Positions 48,198 to 57,282 of a stretch of DNA of 64,000 bases are shown piece after piece. The position numbers were made by a program, and so were the translations under genes. Source of the DNA: an uncultured Pelagibacteraceae bacterium (lineage in GTDB: Bacteria > Pseudomonadota > Alphaproteobacteria > Pelagibacterales > Pelagibacteraceae); assembly GCA_902568235.1 (NCBI GenBank), contig CACFPS010000003.1:1-64000 (forward strand), in the 5' to 3' direction. Position 1 is the stretch's first letter; each line of letters opens with the position of its first letter. The notes beneath the pieces are model-generated. The model made no database searches. It had not been told where the DNA came from and saw only the letters and a list, made by a program, of their open reading frames with translations.

Positions 48198-48971
48198 TTA
48201 ATTATTTATGAAATTAATTATATTATCTATGATTTGATCAGGACCTTCTATTAAAAAAGAATGTTTTAGTTTTGGTAATATTACTAGTTTTGAATTTTTA
48301 ATTTCATTGGCCATTTTTTCATTATGTTTAGGAGTGCATCCTCCATCATTTTCACCTGTCATTAATAGGCAAGGTTTTGTTAATTCTTTTAGCCAAGAAA
48401 TCATTTCTGTTTTTGCATAAATTCTAAATACATTTAAAAAAACATCTGGATCAGTATCAACTACTTGTTTTAATCTTCTTTTTACTAATTCAGATTTGTT
48501 TGTAATAAATTCATCAGTAAACCATCTGGTTGTCAATTTTTCCAAAGTTTTTTCTACACCATTTTCTTCCATTTCTTTAATTACACTCCAAACTTTTTTC
48601 GCGTCATCTTCAGATCTGCCTGCTACAGTTGATAACATTCCTACAGATAAAACTTTATCAGAATATTTTTTTGCGTAAGCGGGTGCAATCATTCCTCCTA
48701 GTGAGTGTCCAATAAAATGTCCTTTATCAATATTTGTTTTTTCCCTTATTCTCTCCAAGTCTAAAACTAATTCTTCTAAACCAAAATTTTTGTGAGTAAC
48801 GGGTGATTTTCCATGTCCACGCAAATCATATGTTATTACTGTAAAATTTTCTGATAGTTTTGGAGTTATAAACCTCCAAGCATCTTCTGCTGCACCTATG
48901 CCATGTGTTAAAAAAATTGCAGGTCCTGATCCAGTAATTGAATAATGACAATCTACTGCTTCGATTGACAT
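48198..48971 (-). CDS. Alpha/beta hydrolase
   Basis: 257 aa; FLTHGIGAAEDAWRFI, YDLRGHGKSP, FIGHSLGGMIAPAYA, MTGENDGGCTP. Confidence 0.9.
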   Translation of the reverse strand: MSIEAVDCHYSITGSGPAIFLTHGIGAAEDAWRFITPKLSENFTVITYDLRGHGKSPVTHKNFGLEELVLDLERIREKTNIDKGHFIGHSLGGMIAPAYAKKYSDKVLSVGMLSTVAGRSEDDAKKVWSVIKEMEENGVEKTLEKLTTRWFTDEFITNKSELVKRRLKQVVDTDPDVFLNVFRIYAKTEMISWLKELTKPCLLMTGENDGGCTPKHNEKMANEIKNSKLVILPKLKHSFLIEGPDQIIDNIINFINN

Positions 48972-48974
48972 TTT

Positions 48975-50009
48975 TTAAGCGACTTGTACGTTGGTTTTTT
49001 TAAAGTAAGGTATTATTTCTTCGCTTATCCTGTGCATAGAATCGATTAAATCTTTTTGGTTTTGCCCAAAGCTAGAGCTAACAATTATTTCATCAACACC
49101 TGCTTCTGCATAAACACTAAGTTTGTCTATCATTTCATTTAAAGGGCATATTAATAAGTTTTTCTTCATTTCCTCATATGTTTGATTTCTAGGTAAAGGT
49201 TCAACCTCCCCCTTTTTAACTTTTCCAGGTCCAGTAAACATATTATCAAATCTCTTATAATATTCGTATGCCAATTTATTTTTTTCTTCTGCGTCTTTTT
49301 CATCTTTTGCTAAGTAAGCCATTCTTTGCATAGATAATTTAAGCAATTTTCCTTGCTCTCCTAAAATGTCACAACCTTCTTTAAATGCATTTACTCTTTG
49401 TATTAAAAGATCTTTTGATCCAGACAAGACTGTGGATTGTACATGAAATCCTCTAGAGGCTGCATCCTTAATGCTATTTAAATCCATCGCAGCAATCATC
49501 ATTTGAATAGGATTGCTAATTGGTCTTGGCATTATAGTAATAGATTCAAAGTTATAAAATTTTCCTTTATAAGATACTTCTTTGTCTTTTAATAATAATT
49601 GCAAAACTTCTAAGGACTCTACAAATTTTTCTTTTGATGTTTCTATAGGGGTTCCTAAACTTTTCATTTCCCATGCAAAAGCACCTCGGCCAACTCCTAA
49701 AATTAATCTGCCTTCAGTTAAAATATCGGCTGTTACAACTTCACCTGCATAAGTTCTCATATCATGCAAAGGAAGTACTGAGATCCCAGTGGTTATTTTT
49801 ATTTCTTTTGTTAATGAAGCTATTTTAACTGCCATCTGTAATGGCGAAGGCATCATTAAAATATTTACTAAATGATGTTCAGGTATTGAAATAGTTGAGT
49901 ACCCAAGTTCTTCTGCCAAAATTGCCTGATCTAACATATTATCAAAATGCGTTTTTGATCCAATTTTAGGATCAGGCATATAACTGGTTAAAAAATGATT
50001 AAAATCCAT
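48975..50009 (-). CDS. LLM class flavin-dependent oxidoreductase
   Basis: 344 aa; AEELGYSTISIPEHHLVNILMMPSPLQMAVKIASLTKEIKITTGISVLPLHDM, GRLILGVGRGAF. Confidence 0.9.
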   Translation of the reverse strand: MDFNHFLTSYMPDPKIGSKTHFDNMLDQAILAEELGYSTISIPEHHLVNILMMPSPLQMAVKIASLTKEIKITTGISVLPLHDMRTYAGEVVTADILTEGRLILGVGRGAFAWEMKSLGTPIETSKEKFVESLEVLQLLLKDKEVSYKGKFYNFESITIMPRPISNPIQMMIAAMDLNSIKDAASRGFHVQSTVLSGSKDLLIQRVNAFKEGCDILGEQGKLLKLSMQRMAYLAKDEKDAEEKNKLAYEYYKRFDNMFTGPGKVKKGEVEPLPRNQTYEEMKKNLLICPLNEMIDKLSVYAEAGVDEIIVSSSFGQNQKDLIDSMHRISEEIIPYFKKTNVQVA

Positions 50010-50064
50010 ATTCCATTTTTAACATTTGAGATTTTTATTTTATTATTAGCTTTAATATTTGTCA

Positions 50065-50949
50065 TTACTTGTGTTTAACAAGTTTAAGCTTTTCTCTTGT
50101 TTCCGCAGGTGTCATTGTTGAAACACCAAGATCATTAACTATCCTTATTGCCTTTTCAACTAACTGTGCATTCGTTGCAAGTTTTCCTTTGGACAAATAT
50201 AAGTTATCTTCTAATCCTACTCTTGGATTTCCTCCCATGATTACTGTTTGAGCAACAAAAGGCATTTCATTTCTTGAAATTGCAAAACCAGACCAAACTC
50301 CTTCTTTAGGCATAATATCTTTCATTGCTTGCATTGCTAAAGGAGTTGCTGGAGCGCCCCATGGAATTCCTAAACACATTTGAAACATAGGAGGATCATC
50401 AAGCAATCCCTCTTTATATAATTGTGCGCCAAACCACATATTTCCTAAATCAAAAGCTTCTATTTCTGGTTTAACTTTAATTTCTTGTAATCTTTTTGCA
50501 GCTTTTCTTAAATCATTTGGTGTGTTTACTGTAATTACAGAACTGTCACCAAAGTTTAAAGTTCCACAATCTAGTGTACAAATTTCAGGTAAAAATTGTT
50601 CTGCATTTGCAATTCTTTCCATTACATTCGCCATGTCGGTCATAGGACCAAATTCAAGTGGATTCTTACCTTGTCCAATATCCAAATCTCCCCCCATGCC
50701 TGTTGTTAAATTTAAAATTACATCTGTTTCACTAGATCTAACTTTATCAACAACTTCTTTGTATAACTCAAGTCTTCTACTAGGTGTTCCGTCTTCTTCT
50801 CTAACATGAATATGGGCTATTGCCGCTCCTGCTTTAGCCGCTTCTATAGCCGCTGTTGCAATTTGTTCTGGCGTTTTAGGTAAATCTGGATGCTTCCCAG
50901 CTGTATCACCCGATCCAGTAACTGCACACGATATAAAAACTTTGCTCAT
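50065..50949 (-). CDS. BKACE family beta-keto acid cleavage enzyme; probable 3-dehydrocarnitine cleavage
   Basis: 294 aa; FISCAVTGSGDTAGKHPDLPKTPEQIATAAIEAAKAGAAIAHIHVREEDGTPSRRLELY; carnitine cluster context. Confidence 0.88.
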   Translation of the reverse strand: MSKVFISCAVTGSGDTAGKHPDLPKTPEQIATAAIEAAKAGAAIAHIHVREEDGTPSRRLELYKEVVDKVRSSETDVILNLTTGMGGDLDIGQGKNPLEFGPMTDMANVMERIANAEQFLPEICTLDCGTLNFGDSSVITVNTPNDLRKAAKRLQEIKVKPEIEAFDLGNMWFGAQLYKEGLLDDPPMFQMCLGIPWGAPATPLAMQAMKDIMPKEGVWSGFAISRNEMPFVAQTVIMGGNPRVGLEDNLYLSKGKLATNAQLVEKAIRIVNDLGVSTMTPAETREKLKLVKHK

Positions 50950-50984
50950 TTATTTTTAAATTAAAGTATATTATCTTAATAAAT

Positions 50985-51713
50985 ATGGAAAGATCAGAAA
51001 TATTAAATGATTTAGCTGCTGTTTTTAGATGGACGGCTAAATTGAATATGCATGAAGGAATAGCTAACCATTTCAGCGTATGTCTACCAGATAGCGATGG
51101 GAGCTTTTATGTCAATGGTACCGGTACGCATTTTAGCAATATTAAAGCTAGTGATTTGGTATTGATTGAGAATAAAAATTTTGAAGAAATGAAAAAAAAA
51201 CCTGAAATTGTTGATCCTACGGCAATAAATATTCATGGAGCCATTCATAAAAAAGTTCCAAATGCAAAATGCATACTTCATGTACACTCAAAATATGCAA
51301 CAGCATTATCATGTTTGAAAGACCCCACTCTTCCTCCTATAGATCAAAACACTATGAGATTCTATAGCCGTGTAGCAGTTTATGGAGATTTTGGAGGATT
51401 AGGTTTTGAAGAAGAATCAGAAAAAATGGCTAACAGTATTGGGAATCGTAATATTCTTTTGCTAGCCAATCATGGAATTTTAACAGCCGGCCCTACAATT
51501 GCTCGGGCATTTGATGATTTATTTTATTTTGAAAAAGCGTGTGAAACGTACATAACCGCATTATCTACTGGAAAAGAATTAAATATAGCAAGTCCAGAAG
51601 TTGCAGAAAAAACTGCTCAAGACTGGGAAAATTATTCTACGGATATGGCAGAACTTCACTTGAAAGCTATAAGATCAATCTTGGATTCTGAAGATCCAAG
51701 TTATAAGAATTAA
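50985..51713 (+). CDS. Class II aldolase/adducin family protein
   Basis: 242 aa; HEGIANHFSVCLPDSDGSFYVNGTGTHFSNIKASDLVLIE, CILHVHSKYATALS, LLLANHGILTAGPTIARAFDDLFYFEKACE. Confidence 0.9.
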   Translation: MERSEILNDLAAVFRWTAKLNMHEGIANHFSVCLPDSDGSFYVNGTGTHFSNIKASDLVLIENKNFEEMKKKPEIVDPTAINIHGAIHKKVPNAKCILHVHSKYATALSCLKDPTLPPIDQNTMRFYSRVAVYGDFGGLGFEEESEKMANSIGNRNILLLANHGILTAGPTIARAFDDLFYFEKACETYITALSTGKELNIASPEVAEKTAQDWENYSTDMAELHLKAIRSILDSEDPSYKN

Positions 51714-51717
51714 ATTT

Positions 51718-52185
51718 ATGTCAGTCCATCTTGCTACAAGAAAAATAAAAAAAGAATGGACAGATTATAATGAACATATGAACATGGCTTACTATGTGTT
51801 AATTTTTGATGAAGCATGGGAGATAATTTTAAACAAATTCAAAATGGGTGGTTCAAATGCACAAATTACAAAAAGAAGTACTATGGTTGTAGAGACTCGA
51901 ACAACATATAATAATGAAGTTAAAGAAAATGATGAAGTAGAGGTTATTTTAACTCACTTTGATCATGACAAAAAAAGATTGCACTTAAAATGTGAAATGT
52001 ATGAAAAAAAAACAAATACATTGGCAGCAACCTTGGAAAGTATATCTCTGTATATTGATCTAAATAAAAGAAAAGTAACAGAATTTGAAAAAGATAAATT
52101 AAAAATTATGGATGAATTTATAAATAATCATAGAAATAATTTTAATTCAGAAAACTTGATTTTATCTGGTAAATTAAAAAAATAA
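51718..52185 (+). CDS. Acyl-CoA thioesterase, probable betainyl-CoA thioesterase
   Basis: 155 aa hotdog-fold; KIKKEWTDYNEHMNMAYYVLIFDEAWEIIL; carnitine cluster context. Confidence 0.78.
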   Translation: MSVHLATRKIKKEWTDYNEHMNMAYYVLIFDEAWEIILNKFKMGGSNAQITKRSTMVVETRTTYNNEVKENDEVEVILTHFDHDKKRLHLKCEMYEKKTNTLAATLESISLYIDLNKRKVTEFEKDKLKIMDEFINNHRNNFNSENLILSGKLKK

Positions 52186-52188
52186 ATT

Positions 52189-53022
52189 ATGGAAATAAAG
52201 TTATTATCAGGAGCTCTTGGAGCTGAAATAAAAGGAATAGATCTTACTGATATTTCTGATGAAAATTTTAAAAAAATTAATGATTTATTATTAGAACATA
52301 AAGTTATTTTTTTTAGAGATCAACTATTAACAGAAGAGCAACATATTGCTCTAGCAGAAAAGTTTGGGCCTTTAGAAACTCATGCATATGTAAAAGGTTT
52401 AGAAAATTATCCTGAAATTGTAAGAATTATAAAAGCTGAAGATGAAAAAAACCAGTGGGGTGAAAACTGGCACAGTGATGTAAGTTATAATTTTAAACCA
52501 ACTAAAGCTGTAATTTTAAAATCTATAAAAATTCCACCTGTTGGAGGTGACACATGTTTTTCTAACATGGAGCTTGCTTGGGAAACTTTAGATAAAAAAA
52601 TAAAGGATAAAATAAAAGATAAAAAAGCAGTACATAGTTCTTTAGGTGCTGAGTTTTTCTTAGAAAATTATAAGAAAATGGAAGGAAACAATAAAAAAAA
52701 CTATGATGAATATTCCAATGATCACCCAATAGTCAGAACTCACCCTGAAACAGGAAAAAAAATACTATTTGTGAATTGGACTTACACGAAAAAAATAATT
52801 GGTCTAGATCAAAATGAAAGTGATGAGATATTAAAAAAAATATTTGAACATCAAGCTAGGCTGGAATTAACCTGTAGATTTTCTTGGACAGAAAATACTG
52901 TTTGTATTTGGGACAATAGAAGCGTTATTCATTTTGCAATAGCAGATTTTTACCCTGGAAAAGGTCTGGGTTTTGAAAGAATAATGGATAGGATAGCTAT
53001 TGAAGGAGATCATCCACAATAA
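52189..53022 (+). CDS. TauD/TfdA family Fe(II)/2OG dioxygenase
   Basis: 277 aa; GAEIKGIDLTDISDENFKKINDLLLEHKVIFFRDQLLTEEQHIALAEKFGP, NWHSDVSY, WDNRSVIHFAIADFYPGKGLGFERIMDRIAIEGD. Confidence 0.9.
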   Translation: MEIKLLSGALGAEIKGIDLTDISDENFKKINDLLLEHKVIFFRDQLLTEEQHIALAEKFGPLETHAYVKGLENYPEIVRIIKAEDEKNQWGENWHSDVSYNFKPTKAVILKSIKIPPVGGDTCFSNMELAWETLDKKIKDKIKDKKAVHSSLGAEFFLENYKKMEGNNKKNYDEYSNDHPIVRTHPETGKKILFVNWTYTKKIIGLDQNESDEILKKIFEHQARLELTCRFSWTENTVCIWDNRSVIHFAIADFYPGKGLGFERIMDRIAIEGDHPQ

Positions 53023-53025
53023 ACA

Positions 53026-53562
53026 ATGCACATATTAGACAAAATTATTTCTAACTTTAAAAATAACAAATCTCTCTATATTGGTGAAAAAATAACAATG
53101 GCAGAACATATGATCCAATCTGCAATGTTGGCTGAAAAAGCAAAATCAAATAATGACATTGTTTGCTCCTGTTTACTTCATGATTATGGTCATTTTATTA
53201 TTGAAGACCCAGATAAGTTAGTAAAAAATAAAAAAGATGGTGAACATGAAAGAATCGGCTACGAATATCTTAAAAAATTTTTCAATAAAGAAATTGTTGA
53301 GCCAATAAAATATCACGTAATAGCAAAAAGATATTTGGCCAGAGAGATAAAATATTTTAACTTTTTATCTGAAGCATCAAAAACAAGTTTAAAACTGCAA
53401 GGTGGGCCGCTAAATAATAAAAAAAGTAAAGAATTTGAAAAAAAAGACTATTTTAATAACTCTATTTTAGTTCGAAAATTTGATGAAGCTGCAAAAAAAA
53501 CAGATATGAAAATGAAATCAATAGATGATTATAAATCTTTATTAAAATCAAAATTAATATGA
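53026..53562 (+). CDS. HD-domain protein, PhnZ/TmpB-like (putative mixed-valent diiron oxygenase)
   Basis: 178 aa; LYIGEKITMAEHMIQSAMLAEKAKSNNDIVCSCLLHDYGHF, YxxE followed by H..Q and HD; downstream EHERIGYEYL and KYHVIAKRYL. Confidence 0.72.
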   Translation: MHILDKIISNFKNNKSLYIGEKITMAEHMIQSAMLAEKAKSNNDIVCSCLLHDYGHFIIEDPDKLVKNKKDGEHERIGYEYLKKFFNKEIVEPIKYHVIAKRYLAREIKYFNFLSEASKTSLKLQGGPLNNKKSKEFEKKDYFNNSILVRKFDEAAKKTDMKMKSIDDYKSLLKSKLI

Positions 53563-55139
53563 AATTTGACTACATAATTATTGGAGCAGGAACTGCCGGC
53601 TGCGTTCTTGCTAATAGATTAACTGAAAATGGTCAAAACAATGTGGCAATTTTTGAAGCTGGTAAACCAAGTGATATATGGAAAGTAAACATGCCACTTG
53701 CAATATTATATACAATGCATGATCCGAAATATAATTATAAATATTATTCTGAACCAGAGCCTCATTTACAAAATAGAAAATTATTCTGTCCGAGAGGTAA
53801 AATGATTGGCGGATGTTCGGCTCACAATGGAATGGTGTTTGTAAGAGGGAACCCTAATGATTATGAAAGATGGGCTTCTTTTGGATTAAAAGATTGGTCT
53901 TATGAAAAAGTTTTACCTTATTTTAAAAAAATAGAAACATGGTCAGAAGGAGAAAATGAATATAGAGGCGGCAATGGAATACTTCCAGTTAATCAATCAA
54001 AAAATGACAATCCCTTATTCAAAGCTTTCATAGACTCAGCTGGAGAAGCTGGATACAAAATTAATAACGATATGAATGGTAAAGAACAAGAAGGATTTGG
54101 AATGTATGATGTAACTATTCATAAAGGAGAAAGAGCTAGTGTTTCTAGATATTATTTAAATCCAGCTAAAAAAAGAAAAAATTTAAAAGTATTTAGTGAG
54201 TCTTATGTGGAAAGAATAATTTTCGATGGAAAAAAAGCTATTGGAATTGAAGTTAAAATTAAAAACAAAGTAGAAAAAATTTATTCAAATAAAGAAGTAA
54301 TATTAAGTGGAGGTTCAATTAATTCTCCACAATTACTTATGCTTTCAGGTGTTGGACCAGTAGAGCATTTAAAAGAAAAAGGAATAAAGATAGTGCACGC
54401 TTTAGAGGGAGTTGGTAAAAATTTACAAGATCATTTGGAAACTTATGTTCAACAAGAATGTAAAACATCTGATACTTTGTATTCTTATATTAACAAATTG
54501 AATATGTTGAGGGTTGGAATTCAATGGTTTTTAACAAAAAGAGGGCCCTGCTCTGCTTCATTTTTAGAGGCAGGGGGTTTTTGTAAATCTTCTGCTGAAA
54601 GAGAATATCCAAATATTCAATTTCATTTTTTTCCAGCATTTGTAATTGATCATGGATTGGTTGATCCTGATAGACACGGATACCAACTGCATGCAAGTCC
54701 TAATCATCCTAAAAGTAGAGGTTATGTTGCGTTAAATAGTTCAAATCCATATGATTATCCCAAAATTCAATTTAATTATTTAGAGCATGAGGATGATCTT
54801 AAACAAACAATTGAATGCATTCATGTTGCAAGAAAAATACTAAGTCAAAATTCATTAAAACCTTATGCGGGAAAAGAAATTGGACCAGGAGAGGATGTGC
54901 AAACTAATGAATTATTTGAAGAATACATTAGATCAAAAGCAGAAACTGCTTACCATCCTTCTTGTACTTTAAAAATGGGAGTAGATGAAATGGCAGTAGT
55001 AGATGAAAAATTAAATATACATGGGTTACAAAATATTAGGATAGTTGATGCCTCTGTCATGCCTGAAATTACAAGTGGAAATTTAAATGCTCCAACTTTG
55101 ATGATTGCAGAAAGAGCTGCTGATTTTATTTTAAATTAA
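53559..55139 (+). CDS. GMC family oxidoreductase (choline dehydrogenase-like)
   Basis: 526 aa; DYIIIGAGTAGCVLANRLTE, PRGKMIGGCSAHNGMVFVRGNPNDYERW, AYHPSCTLKMG, IRIVDASVMPEITSGNLNAPTLMIAERAAD. Confidence 0.92.
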   Translation: MKFDYIIIGAGTAGCVLANRLTENGQNNVAIFEAGKPSDIWKVNMPLAILYTMHDPKYNYKYYSEPEPHLQNRKLFCPRGKMIGGCSAHNGMVFVRGNPNDYERWASFGLKDWSYEKVLPYFKKIETWSEGENEYRGGNGILPVNQSKNDNPLFKAFIDSAGEAGYKINNDMNGKEQEGFGMYDVTIHKGERASVSRYYLNPAKKRKNLKVFSESYVERIIFDGKKAIGIEVKIKNKVEKIYSNKEVILSGGSINSPQLLMLSGVGPVEHLKEKGIKIVHALEGVGKNLQDHLETYVQQECKTSDTLYSYINKLNMLRVGIQWFLTKRGPCSASFLEAGGFCKSSAEREYPNIQFHFFPAFVIDHGLVDPDRHGYQLHASPNHPKSRGYVALNSSNPYDYPKIQFNYLEHEDDLKQTIECIHVARKILSQNSLKPYAGKEIGPGEDVQTNELFEEYIRSKAETAYHPSCTLKMGVDEMAVVDEKLNIHGLQNIRIVDASVMPEITSGNLNAPTLMIAERAADFILN

Positions 55140-55200
55140 AATTAAAACTAAATTATAATTATTGAAAATATATATTAATTAAATTATTTATTTTGAATAT

Positions 55201-56310
55201 ATGAAAAAAACCATTGTTAGCAGTTGGAATGAGTGGGACCCTCTAAAACATGTAATTGTTGGTAGAGCGGATAATTGCTGTATACCGGCACCAGAGCCTG
55301 CAGTAGATGTAAAAATTCCCCCTGACTCTGTCATGAAAGGGAAACACGGAAGAAGAACTCAAGACTCTATAGATAGAGCAAACGAACTTTTAGATAAATT
55401 TGTAAAAACTTTAGAAAATAGAGGGATAAGAGTTGATAGACCAACTCCTTTAAAATTTGATGAAAAAATTGCTACACCAGATTGGAAAGCGGAACACATG
55501 TTTGGATGTATGCCTTCCAGAGATGTAATTATTACTGTTGGAAAAGAAATGCTGGAAGCAACTATGAGCTTTCGATGTCGATGGTTTGAATATTTAGCTT
55601 ATAGACCATTGATACAAAAATACTTTATGGAAGATCCAGGCATGAAACATGAGTCTGCTCCAAAACCAAGATTAACAGATAAAGATTATCATAAAAATTA
55701 TTTGTCCGATGAAGTAAGCATTGAACAAAGACTAGAGTGGGCTGAAAAAAAATATTTTGTTACAACTGAAGAAGAGCCTCTTTTTGATGCTGCGGATATT
55801 TTAAGATTTGGTAAAGACTTAATTGTACAACATGGTTTTACAACAAATTTAAAAGGTATAGACTGGTTGAAAAGACATTTTCCCGATCATCGAGTTCATA
55901 CTGTAAATTTTCCTGGAGACCCTTACCCTATTCATATAGATGCAACTTTTACCCCCATCAAACCTGGTCTAATATTAAATAACCCTGTAAGAAAACTTCC
56001 TAAAGAGCAAAGAAAAATTTTTGAGAATAACGGGTGGGAAATTATTGAAGCAGCACAACCAGCACATAACTCTCCCCCTCCTCTAACTTATTATTCAATA
56101 TGGTTATCAATGAATATTTTGGTTTTAGATCCAAAAACAGTATGTGTAGAAAAAAGTGAAGTATATCAAGCTGAACAACTGGATAAACTAGGCATGGAAG
56201 TTTTACCTATAGATTTTAGAGAAGCTTATGGCTTTGGTGGAAGTTTACATTGCAGCACAACAGATGTTTACAGAGAAGGAGACTTGCAAGATTATTTTCC
56301 TAAACAATAG
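55201..56310 (+). CDS. AGAT-like (glycine) amidinotransferase
   Basis: 369 aa; SWNEWDPLKHVIVGRADNCCIPAPEP, DAADILRFGKDLIVQHGFTTNLKGIDWLKRHF, PIHIDATFTPIKPGLILNNP, GFGGSLHCSTTDVYREGDLQDYF (catalytic Cys context). Confidence 0.85.
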   Translation: MKKTIVSSWNEWDPLKHVIVGRADNCCIPAPEPAVDVKIPPDSVMKGKHGRRTQDSIDRANELLDKFVKTLENRGIRVDRPTPLKFDEKIATPDWKAEHMFGCMPSRDVIITVGKEMLEATMSFRCRWFEYLAYRPLIQKYFMEDPGMKHESAPKPRLTDKDYHKNYLSDEVSIEQRLEWAEKKYFVTTEEEPLFDAADILRFGKDLIVQHGFTTNLKGIDWLKRHFPDHRVHTVNFPGDPYPIHIDATFTPIKPGLILNNPVRKLPKEQRKIFENNGWEIIEAAQPAHNSPPPLTYYSIWLSMNILVLDPKTVCVEKSEVYQAEQLDKLGMEVLPIDFREAYGFGGSLHCSTTDVYREGDLQDYFPKQ

Positions 56311-56331
56311 AGTTTGTGATATTAGGAGCAA

Positions 56332-57282
56332 GTGTCTAAAAAAAATAATAATCCCAAAGGAATAATCCTTATTCTGATAGCAATGATGGTTTTTTCGGTA
56401 CAGGACGGGATTATGAAACACATTTTTAATTTTGTTTCACTTTATGAAGTATACTTAATAAGAACCGTAGTAAGTTTTATTCTTATTTTAATATTTTTAA
56501 TTTTAACCAAAAAACCAATTGTATTTAAAAGCCAATATCCAATTTTAACACTTTTTCGTGTAATACTTTTTTTCTTTGGTTTTAGTTCGTTTTATATATC
56601 GCTAACAGTATTACCTTTGGGAACGGCTACAGCTTTATTTTTCGTTACTCCCTTTTTAATTACAATATTTGCTTATTTTTTTTTAAAAGAAGAAATAGGT
56701 CCAAGAAGATGGTCTGCCATAGCTGTAGGATTTGTTGGGGTATACATAACCCTAAATCCAGATTTTAGTAATTTTAATTATTTAAGTTTATTGCCGATTT
56801 TATGTGCCTTTTGTTATTCATTATCAATGATAATCATAAAAAAAACTTCAGACAAAGATAGTGTTTATACTCAGACTTTTACTTTTTATATTGGTGCAAT
56901 AATTTTTAGTATAATTTTCTATTTTGTTATTGGAGATGGTAAATTTAATACAACTGAACACCCTGCTGCTCAATTTATATTCAGAGAATGGTTTGTAGAT
57001 ATAGAAAATAGTATTTTATTTATGGTTGCCACTGGTGTTACAGCGACTGTTGCATTTCTTCTATTGTTTTCAGCTTATAGCATAGCGTCACCTGCTGTGG
57101 TTTCGCCTTTTGAATATTCAATTTTATTATGGTCACCTTTGATAGGCTGGATATACTTTAATGAAGTGCCAAGTTTAAGTACAATTATTGGAATACTAAT
57201 AATTGTAAGTAGCGGTGTATATATTTTTTTACGTGAAAAAGCTCAAGATCAATCTATTGTTACCGATAAACCTTTAAGATAA
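56332..57282 (+). CDS. EamA/DMT family transporter
   Basis: 316 aa, GTG start after AGGAGCAA; multi-TM EamA pattern. Confidence 0.88.
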   Translation: MSKKNNNPKGIILILIAMMVFSVQDGIMKHIFNFVSLYEVYLIRTVVSFILILIFLILTKKPIVFKSQYPILTLFRVILFFFGFSSFYISLTVLPLGTATALFFVTPFLITIFAYFFLKEEIGPRRWSAIAVGFVGVYITLNPDFSNFNYLSLLPILCAFCYSLSMIIIKKTSDKDSVYTQTFTFYIGAIIFSIIFYFVIGDGKFNTTEHPAAQFIFREWFVDIENSILFMVATGVTATVAFLLLFSAYSIASPAVVSPFEYSILLWSPLIGWIYFNEVPSLSTIIGILIIVSSGVYIFLREKAQDQSIVTDKPLR

